Of a DNA stretch of 40,351 bases, positions 22,672 to 30,400 are shown in pieces. The stretch covers positions 1 to 40,351 of the IMG/VR virus record IMGVR_UViG_3300025118_005384. The stretch is one strand, 5' to 3'. Position 1 is the first letter of the stretch. The number at the start of each line of letters is the position of its first letter. Under the pieces are notes generated by a model. The model had not been told where the DNA came from. It did no database searches and saw only the letters and a program-made list of their open reading frames with translations. The position numbers and the translations under genes were made by a program. The DNA is from a virus.

Positions 22672-22881
22672 ATGACATTATCTAATCAAGCCATAGGAGC
22701 CCTAATGATGGCTCTTCAAAAATCTTTAATGGAACAAAGCGACATAGTCCCTGTCCTATTAGGAATGGACTTTGTTACAACGGAGGAGGGAACCCTTCAG
22801 GTTACAAACCCGCCCGTTGTTTCTTTAGAGGGCGTAACCCCTCCTTTCACAGATGAGGAAGAAACTACCTTTGAGGACTAG
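22672..22881 (+). CDS. Small acidic hypothetical protein
   Basis: A 69-residue protein with a helical start (NQAIGALMMALQKSLMEQ), a middle strand-like part and an acidic tail ending FTDEEETTFED. It starts two bases after the previous stop. I recognise no family. The place, between small proteins and a zinc ribbon, suggests a phage accessory or regulatory role but nothing more can be said. Confidence 0.55.
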   Translation: MTLSNQAIGALMMALQKSLMEQSDIVPVLLGMDFVTTEEGTLQVTNPPVVSLEGVTPPFTDEEETTFED

Positions 22882-22886
22882 CATAG

Positions 22887-23135
22887 ATGCCACGATATAA
22901 TTATCAGTGCAAACTATGCAAAAAAACCTCAACGATAAATCATCATAGTGATGATTTGCCGGGTTGTTGTCCTTTGTGCAAAGAGGAGGGGGGATTGGTT
23001 AAAACACTAACCACCTTTAGTACTCAACATAAAACATCTAGCGTATTGCGCACAGGGCAAGTTACAGAAGAATTTATAAAAGACTCACGAGAAGAATTAA
23101 AACAGCAACGGAAACAGTTGCACGAGGAACGATGA
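22887..23135 (+). CDS. FmdB-like zinc-ribbon protein
   Basis: An 82-residue protein beginning MPRYNYQCKLCKK, the typical start of FmdB-type putative regulatory proteins. C8 and C11 with C28 and C31 form a zinc ribbon; C27 is an extra cysteine. The C-terminal half is a charged helix (DSREELKQQRKQLHEER). Zinc ribbons of this kind often modulate transcription; here it is close to the late sigma factor gene. It overlaps the next gene by four bases. Confidence 0.7.
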   Translation: MPRYNYQCKLCKKTSTINHHSDDLPGCCPLCKEEGGLVKTLTTFSTQHKTSSVLRTGQVTEEFIKDSREELKQQRKQLHEER

Positions 23136-23458
23136 CAGAACTACACTTATTTTTAATAATATCAGTTCTCCTTAACGGAGGCCTTATATGGTATGTAACA
23201 AGAATTTTAAGAAAATTTGTGTTCATATCAGAGAATTTGTCTGATCTATTTTTAACCACAAAGGCATTTCAAGTCTTTGTGAATTCATTATATGGGATGG
23301 ATAATTATCATGGCGAACCTATGATACAAGAACTGGTATTTAAAATTAGTCAAGTTACTGAGGAAATAGAAATGTTTCGCGACATATTTGAATATACACT
23401 AGATGAAGAACTAGAGGAAGAACTAAATGCCGCCGCGGAAGAAAAGATCGAAGAATAA
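23132..23458 (+). CDS. Small single-pass membrane protein
   Basis: A 108-residue protein with a hydrophobic segment at about residues 5-26 (HLFLIISVLLNGGLIWYV), followed by a basic stretch and a long soluble part with an acidic C-terminus (EELEEELNAAAEEKIEE). The segment most likely anchors the protein in the inner membrane with the acidic tail in the cytoplasm. GAGGAA precedes the ATG. It overlaps the sigma factor gene by 32 bases. No family recognised. Confidence 0.6.
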   Translation: MTELHLFLIISVLLNGGLIWYVTRILRKFVFISENLSDLFLTTKAFQVFVNSLYGMDNYHGEPMIQELVFKISQVTEEIEMFRDIFEYTLDEELEEELNAAAEEKIEE

Positions 23459-24122
23459 AAACCATTATTTTACAAAAGTCCATGAAGACGCAATTGTAAA
23501 ATACGCCAACACTGAAGACAGGGAACTGAGGTCAAAGCTGTATGTAGAATACATTCAGCCTGCTTTTGACCAGATGGTCGATAAAATTATTTATACTTAT
23601 CGTTTTACCACCCTGCCCAATATTGATTACTTAAAAGCCGACTGTAAGGTCTGGCTCACAACTATTTTAAATAAGTATGATCCGAGCAAAGGATCAAAAG
23701 CCTTTTCCTATTTTTCTGTTGTAACTAAAAACTGGTTTATCCACAAAGTTAAGCGCACCCAGAAGCGAAACAGGACCGAAGTCTTCATGGAAGATATCCT
23801 GAATGAGCTGGATGAAAATTTAGTATCCACCGAACCCACTTATCTACAAAAGCGCCAAGATATAGAATTTTGGTCTTCTCTCCATGGAGAAATTGATACT
23901 TGGGATGGCTTTATGCTGAAGGAAAACGAAAAAAAGGTTTTAATGGCTGTTCGTATTTTATTGGACTCTGCTGATACAATTGAAATTTTTAATAAAAAAG
24001 CTATTTACTTATACTTGCGAGAGATTACTGGCCTCAACACCAAACAGGTTGTTAATAATCTCAATAAACTGAGGAAGCGTTACAAAACGTTTAAAAGTAA
24101 ATGGCAAAACGGCGAGATCTAA
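23427..24122 (+). CDS. 55: Late transcription sigma factor, gp55-like
   Basis: A 231-residue protein related to T4 gp55 and sigma70 region 2. The core LNKYDPSKGSKAFSYFSVV (81-99) then NWFIHKVKRTQKR aligns with the region of gp55 that reads as a sigma region 2 helix pair. It directs host RNA polymerase to late promoters. Unlike T4 gp55 it has a C-terminal helix-turn-helix-like stretch (residues about 191-219, YLYLREITGLNTKQVVNNL), and its last residues (KSKWQNGEI) lack the hydrophobic sliding-clamp-binding end (LDFLYE type) of T4 gp55. It sits just before the structural genes it would be expected to switch on. Confidence 0.82.
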   Translation: MPPRKKRSKNKNHYFTKVHEDAIVKYANTEDRELRSKLYVEYIQPAFDQMVDKIIYTYRFTTLPNIDYLKADCKVWLTTILNKYDPSKGSKAFSYFSVVTKNWFIHKVKRTQKRNRTEVFMEDILNELDENLVSTEPTYLQKRQDIEFWSSLHGEIDTWDGFMLKENEKKVLMAVRILLDSADTIEIFNKKAIYLYLREITGLNTKQVVNNLNKLRKRYKTFKSKWQNGEI

Positions 24123-24409
24123 ACCTAGATGAATATCTAGAAGAAACTACAAAAAACATCCGCGAGGATCGGGCGATGGCTAAGACATTGCTTATAGATG
24201 TCATGGCGGATATGAAAGCCTCTTCTGCGGAGCGCAGAGAAATGGGCCCCATCGCGGCCAAGTTTGTAGAAAACCTTCAACGCTCTAACGAACAGATGGT
24301 AAAGCTAGCATCCATCCTCCAGAGACAAAAAACTAGTAGTGTTGGTCTCACTGCGTCCGATAAAGAGGATCTGTTCGACCTTCTTAACGAGAACCAGGAG
24401 GACAAATAG
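24101..24409 (+). CDS. Helical protein, possible gp33-like late co-activator
   Basis: A 102-residue, mostly helical protein overlapping the sigma factor gene by 22 bases. The helical part runs from DEYLEETTKNIREDRAMAK to FVENLQRSNEQMVKLASIL. Near the C-terminus SDKEDLFDLLNENQEDK contains DLFDLL (residues 90-95), which resembles the hydrophobic/acidic sliding-clamp-binding end LDFLL of T4 gp33. A role as late transcription co-activator is my inference from this motif, size and place. Small terminase or an unrelated protein are alternatives. Confidence 0.5.
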   Translation: MAKRRDLNLDEYLEETTKNIREDRAMAKTLLIDVMADMKASSAERREMGPIAAKFVENLQRSNEQMVKLASILQRQKTSSVGLTASDKEDLFDLLNENQEDK

Positions 24410-24411
24410 CC

Positions 24412-26427
24412 ATGGCCGAGGAAACCGAGAGCAGCGAGAGCAGCCTTACTCTAAAGGGTTTAAAATACGGATTCCTTAATGATGTTTCCGACACTGGTAT
24501 GGAAGGATCCACAGATCGAAGGCGATCGCAAGGAGTCGATTATTTACGGTCAGCAATAAATTCCAATTATCAGCGCCGCGCGCTTGAGAAAATAGCTGTT
24601 TTTACGGGGATAGTAGTGGCTGTAGGTGAGAAAATATCTATCGCCGCCCGCAATCCGGACGTTATTTTGAAACAAAACGCAGTTAACAAAAACTGGTTTT
24701 CAAACGACGACGGGGATGACGTAAAAGTTTATAAAGTATATATCCCAGAGATAGAGTGCCGCCCAGCTCCTGCAAGTTATCGCGATCCCATTATTGCTAC
24801 GTACTATGATGTATATAGCAGTTTAGGTACCGGATTCTTTGACAAAGAGCCGACAGTAGGCTCGGTGGTCTCAGTGAGGTTTGATAACCTTAATAATTTC
24901 TCTGGGCCCCGTATAATAGCTTTCGGCGAAACAATCGCCTTTCTTGACGATGTTGATGGAAATTTGCAGGCTCTTTTTGGCGGCGGTGGCTACGGTGGCG
25001 GCGGTGGCCAGTGGATGGGGGCCACGATGAAGAACCGGGGCAAAGGCCTAGGAGAATTTCAAAAGGCCTTCAACCGGAAGCCACGCATAAAGTGCGATAC
25101 AGAGCCCTCTGAGGCTCAAAAACAAGTAGCTGCTGCTCTCAATATCGACGTTGAGGTTATTATGGCCATCGGCGCCGTCGAGTCAGGAGGCCGTTCGGGC
25201 CCCACATTGCGCTTCGAACCACATCTATTTCACAGGGATGCATCATCTGCCGAGGCAGCCAAAGTACCATTTACTGCGCATAGCCCTCCTCCTACTTATA
25301 GTAGGGTAGGAAAGGAAACCAAGAAGCCCGCGTTCGATCACGCGTACACTGTAAATAAGAAAGCAGCCATAAGATCAACCAGTTGGGGCATGTATCAGGT
25401 CTTGGGGGGACATTTGCTGAAAAAGTACGGGCCCGACCCAGACAGGGCCCTCGCAGCATTCTATAATGACCCGGATGCCGTATCTTATGTCTTGCTTCAA
25501 TCTTGGATGGAGGGGTCCCCCAAGGCACGCAAAGCAGCGCAGGAGAAGGATTTTGTATCTTTTGCCGGCTACTATAATGGCGGCGGCCCCGGTGGTGGGC
25601 AATCGTGGATGTACGGCGGATCGATCGCGCGCGAGTATAACTCTATTACGTGTGGCAGAAATGTTCAAGTCGCCCCCAATCCTGAAGACCCACAAGAACC
25701 GACGCCTGGCTCAGTACTCTATCTTGCAGATAGCCAGCATGCTGCCCCATATTCTTTTGGCGGCCTTTTGCGAAAGGACCTCACCAAGGCCGGTGTGCCT
25801 TATATAATTAATATGGCGAAAACTGGCCGCGGCATTAGTGCCGGCGGAGCTGGGGTTATAAGCAATAGCACCTTAAAAAACGAATTTGTAGCGCGCGTAA
25901 CGAAGGTAAAACCAAAGTATGCAATCGTTGGCTTGGGCGGAAACGATGCTGGTTTTTCTGGAGACGGATCCGAGTCTACCTATAAAACTAAATTTTTAAA
26001 ACCACTTGTAGAAGCTCTTAAGGGTGCCGGCATAGAGAAGATCATATGGCTCGGAGCCACCAAGCCCTCCGTGCCAGATAAAGAGCCCACCGGAGAACAA
26101 AAGTATTATAAGAAACCCGAGGAACTCGCTCGCCGCGCTAATATTCGCCGATGGCAGGCTGGATATTTACCGTCTTTGGGGGTAACCTATATAAATATGG
26201 AACCTTTAACCCAGACACGACAAACAGCCGATGGCGTACACTATACATCAGGGGGATATTCTGGATGGTACAGCGCCGCTAAAAATGGTGTCCTCAAGGG
26301 CCCTATAGATCAGTTGGTTGCCGGCGTCAAATCCGATATGGCCGCTGCAGAAGTGGCTGCCGCTGAAGAGAATACGGTTCAAGAAGAAGAAAATGCTGCT
26401 CCCGAGGAGAACACCGCTCCGGCGTAG
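24412..26427 (+). CDS. 5: gp5-like tail spike: OB domain, N-acetylmuramidase and SGNH hydrolase
   Basis: A 671-residue protein with three parts. Residues about 60-180 form an OB-like domain (VYKVYIPEIECR, TVGSVVSVRFDN), as in gp5/VgrG spikes. A Gly-rich linker (189-199) leads to an N-acetylmuramidase domain (about 236-415) with E257 in AIGAVESGG, RFEPHLFHR, SWGMYQVLGGH and FAGYYNGGG. Residues 434-640 form an SGNH hydrolase: LADSQ (S441), LGGND (509-512) and the D607/H610 pair in TADGVHY. An Ala/Glu-rich tail ends it. It should cut peptidoglycan and remove an ester, perhaps O-acetyl, at the tail tip. AGGAGG precedes the ATG. Confidence 0.82.
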   Translation: MAEETESSESSLTLKGLKYGFLNDVSDTGMEGSTDRRRSQGVDYLRSAINSNYQRRALEKIAVFTGIVVAVGEKISIAARNPDVILKQNAVNKNWFSNDDGDDVKVYKVYIPEIECRPAPASYRDPIIATYYDVYSSLGTGFFDKEPTVGSVVSVRFDNLNNFSGPRIIAFGETIAFLDDVDGNLQALFGGGGYGGGGGQWMGATMKNRGKGLGEFQKAFNRKPRIKCDTEPSEAQKQVAAALNIDVEVIMAIGAVESGGRSGPTLRFEPHLFHRDASSAEAAKVPFTAHSPPPTYSRVGKETKKPAFDHAYTVNKKAAIRSTSWGMYQVLGGHLLKKYGPDPDRALAAFYNDPDAVSYVLLQSWMEGSPKARKAAQEKDFVSFAGYYNGGGPGGGQSWMYGGSIAREYNSITCGRNVQVAPNPEDPQEPTPGSVLYLADSQHAAPYSFGGLLRKDLTKAGVPYIINMAKTGRGISAGGAGVISNSTLKNEFVARVTKVKPKYAIVGLGGNDAGFSGDGSESTYKTKFLKPLVEALKGAGIEKIIWLGATKPSVPDKEPTGEQKYYKKPEELARRANIRRWQAGYLPSLGVTYINMEPLTQTRQTADGVHYTSGGYSGWYSAAKNGVLKGPIDQLVAGVKSDMAAAEVAAAEENTVQEEENAAPEENTAPA

Positions 26428-26441
26428 AGGAATAAAGTTTT

Positions 26442-27449
26442 ATGTCAAAAACAAAAATAAACCCAACTGTGAAAAAGATTAGTAAGGCGATAGACTTAGA
26501 TTTGTTGTCCGATCGTCAGCGCGCTGCCTTTGATCGTAGATCCCCTAGTCAAAAAGCCCAATGGCTTGGCTTCAGCCAGGGCGGCCGCGAGAATTTCGAT
26601 ACGCCCTCCTATATCAAGAGCGACGCCGAGAAAGTACTAGACCAGGGGAATGCATTTATAGTTCTTGGTCTAGACAGGCCCAGTAACCTTTTCTCTGGTT
26701 TTGGGGGAAGCAAGAATACTCAATGCGCTGCGATCGACCTCGTCGCGGGGAGAATGGGCTACCGGGCTAAATCATCCACAAAAAACGGTGCTACTGTGCA
26801 CACTGATCCCAACTTTCGCCACGACGCGGCGCGGATTTATATATCGCAGAAGTCCGACCCGGATGGGTATTTTGGATTAGCGGCAGGTTCAGTTGGAAAC
26901 ACATCTAATAAGAGCCCCAGGAGTACGGTGGTACTAAAAGCAGACACGGTTCGTATGGTAGCAAGAGAAAACATTAAATTAGTGACACGCACAGACACAC
27001 AAAATTCTCAGGGAGCCACTCTAGGTAACGCATTTGTAGGGGGCTATGGAATTGATTTAATTGCGATGAATGACGACAAGGCCCTACAGCCTATGGTAAA
27101 AGGGGAAAACTTGAAAGAATGTTTGAAAGCTATCATCGAGACTATTCATGATATTAGAGATTTGTTTGATAATTTTATTGAAGAGGATCGAAAACTTACA
27201 CAATCACTTTTGAAACATACACATAACTCTCCTTTCTTTGGGTCCCCGACGTCTCCGGCCTTCGAGTTTTTGCCTGCTGGGATTGAGTCACTGATCAATA
27301 AAATTACTAATGTGCAGCTCCAGTTGAATACCTCAATGCAAAAACTAAACTCAGTTCAAACGAATTATTTGGAAGTTCCTGCTGGAGCCTGCGCCACTAA
27401 AGATGGAAAAAGCCAATATATATTGAGTAGATACAATAACGCGAACTAA
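26442..27449 (+). CDS. Baseplate/spike structural protein
   Basis: A 335-residue protein. The middle (STVVLKADTVRMVARENIKL then VTRTDT) has the short repeating strands of gp5/VgrG C-terminal beta-helix segments. The later part is helical (CLKAIIETIHDIRDLFDNF and LINKITNVQLQLNTSMQKL). It follows the gp5-like gene by 14 bases, so it may complete the central spike, which in T4 is a single gp5 polypeptide. A plain virion structural role is safe; the spike part is inference. Confidence 0.62.
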   Translation: MSKTKINPTVKKISKAIDLDLLSDRQRAAFDRRSPSQKAQWLGFSQGGRENFDTPSYIKSDAEKVLDQGNAFIVLGLDRPSNLFSGFGGSKNTQCAAIDLVAGRMGYRAKSSTKNGATVHTDPNFRHDAARIYISQKSDPDGYFGLAAGSVGNTSNKSPRSTVVLKADTVRMVARENIKLVTRTDTQNSQGATLGNAFVGGYGIDLIAMNDDKALQPMVKGENLKECLKAIIETIHDIRDLFDNFIEEDRKLTQSLLKHTHNSPFFGSPTSPAFEFLPAGIESLINKITNVQLQLNTSMQKLNSVQTNYLEVPAGACATKDGKSQYILSRYNNAN

Positions 27450-27454
27450 TCATA

Positions 27455-30400
27455 ATGCCAGCCAAATTAAATTTTTATAAAGAGTTCCCCGGGAAGCCTC
27501 TCAACATACCGTTTGAAGAGAAGGGCATTCCTTACCTTAAGTTTAAATTACGTAAAAAAATCAAAGACCAGGATACAATTTATAATAAAGCGATTGATCA
27601 TTATGTAACTCATTACTTTCCTGAATTTTATCGCAACATGAAGGATCCTGAGTTTGATGGCGACGATACATATTATGATGAATTAAGACAAACCCTCCGG
27701 TCAGCAATCCGGACCGAAAACCCTGGATATGCTACAGCGCCCCCTACTGCCAATCATATTATTATAACGCGTTTGGAGATGGACCAAACGATAGCCGAGC
27801 TAAGAAACTCAATGGCACGCCAAGATCAGCTCCCAGAATTTCGGCCTAGCCTAGAGTTCTTTAATAAAAAGAACAACATCAGCACTGAGATAGCCTCTCA
27901 AACGGAAATTCAATTAGAACATATTCTCACCGACATGGATTTGTTCGGAGCTGTAATGAAGGATTTCGGGAAACAAAAAGATAACTATAGCGGCGCCGTA
28001 CCCCTAGGGGGAATTAATTTTAATTTTCTAGGTGGTGATATTTCTAAGGTTATAACTGTAATCCTGCGCGAGGTTCTTAAGGACGTTGAGGCCACTATGG
28101 GCGAAACCTACCGCGCGGAAGAGGGAGACGTGCTTACAATATATTTCTCTGAACGCACCGGGCCACCCGAAGGAGAATTGGAGTCGTCTGCACCACCACC
28201 GGATCCGCTCAATATTTTTAATGTTCCAAAAATAGCGATCGCCGGAATTACTTATTCCGCCGCCGCGGCCACTGGCACTGAGTTCCTTAAGGTAGGATAT
28301 CTATCTCTCATTAAGTATAAGAAGCGATTCCGAGATCCCTTAACTCTTAAGACGTTACAAAAATATAATGATGTTCTGCTCAAAGCCGGCGAGAGCAACG
28401 CCGCCGGACAGCCATTTCCGATGTTTGAGTTTTTGTCCGAAACACTACCAGATCAAATACAGACAGATCAGAACAACGGTGATCTTTTTAGTTTCCCTAC
28501 CCCCAATGATCAAAACAATAATGACAACAACGCGCTTCTTCAAGAGGCTATTCGTCTTGGTCTCATCGATGTTACTGATACCAAAGAATTGGAAGACGGC
28601 ATAAAAGCCTTAACTACTGATGAGCTAACACAGCTTAGGGCCGCAGTCGAAAGCAATCCGGAGCTGGCAGAAAAAGTATATCAGGCAGAGCGCAAAAAGA
28701 ATCTTGAGACTGGCATCAACATTGCTAATAATATTGAGAGGGCTTTTGAAATAGGCCCCCTTGCCATGTTCGAGCACTGCAGCGCGTTGGATAAAATATT
28801 AGAAAAAATAGGACTCAAGGCATTAGCCAAGGAGGCTTTGATCTGTTTAACCTTCGGAATAAATTTTGAAATTAGTCGCATCGCGGCCGCCGTGGGTAAC
28901 GTAATGGAGGAGGAACTTCTATCCCGACCATCCATAGATCCTCAAACGTTTGATATATTTAAAATCAAAGGAGATCTCTGGAAAACCATCTTAGATATGA
29001 TTTTGAACTCCTTGCAACAAGCCCTCCTTGCGCTTGTTAAAAGCCTAACCGAGATGCTCAAGGAGGCGTGCAATCTCAATAACCCCCGCGCCAGTGACTA
29101 CGGAAATACCGATCTTGCAGGCCTGATTGCCGACAACTTTCTGGATCCCCTCGCCGGCGTAAATCCATTTGGCTACGGCAATGATGGCAACAGCCCACTC
29201 GGAGATTTGATAAATCTTTTAGGCATGCCACAAGAAGATATCTACAAGTACGTCAGCGACCTGTCATCTATTCTAAGTTCTCTGGACATTTGCATTCTTC
29301 TCATGGACATACAATCAGCGTCCGACGAACTAATCGATCGAATTATTGAGTTTAATTTAGGATATGGAGATTCTAATATTTCAACCAAACTCATAGATGT
29401 TTCGTCGGTTATTGAATTCTTTACGCTCCTGGGGAATGTAACAGATGTAACTGATCTGTGCAATGAGATTATTAATGATCTGTCATTGTTGAACCAAGAT
29501 AATATTTGTTTAGACATCGGTCAACTTGATGCCCAAGAGATGCAGAATATTGAGGATTTGCTAGACATTATTGAAAACGGATTCACAGATGAACCCCCCG
29601 TATATAACTTTGATTGCCCTGAGGCCGAAAACTATATTAGTGACCCGACCATAACCAGACTTATACCGGAAACTTTGAGCACGCTGGTAGAACTTGTTGA
29701 GATGCAGTTCGTTTATTCAGTCGACTCGATAAAAAATGTTCTCTTAGAGCCTTCCATCGCCCGGGCCGGTGGCTCTGGAGCTAAGGGGGAGACAGCCTAT
29801 GGAACCGCACTTAAGAGTGTTCCTGACGCCGAGGACTGGCCCGAATTACCTAAAGCCGGCGTGTCGGCCCTGCTCTCGATAATGAAAGCACTCAAAGAGG
29901 TGTCCTCTGGCTCTTCCGACCTCCGCGATGCGCTCGAAGCGTGTTTGATTGATGTTCCGGGCCTTCTAAATCCAGACCTTCGGAACATTGGCGAGGCCAT
30001 TGATATTTTAATGGACGTTCTGATGTCACCAGAAATTTCTGATGCACTAGAAAACATTTCAGACAAAGCAGATCAACTCAATCAGGGGACTGGCCCAGCA
30101 GTTATGACCTATCGCTTCAACCAAGAGTTTTATAATAAGTTTGTGGACTACATTAATATTGATGAGGCCGACTGGAAAAGGTTATCGACAACACCCTCAC
30201 GGACCCAGTATTATATTAAAGATCGTTTTAAGTATATCACCTCCGAAGAAACAAATACCAACCGAGTTATGTTTTCGTTTCCCGATATAGCGTCGACTCC
30301 TACCCTTGCGGGCCTCCGGGATGGTACAGTAACGGCGACTACGGGAGAGAGACTCGATTGTAAGGACCAACAACAAATTAATCAAATATTAGATTTCGGA

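Noticed and set aside
26190-26197. TATAAATA, a perfect match to the T4 late promoter
   Set aside because: It lies in the SGNH coding part about 245 bases before the next gene; one 8-base match in 40 kb is near chance, and other late genes do not show it.
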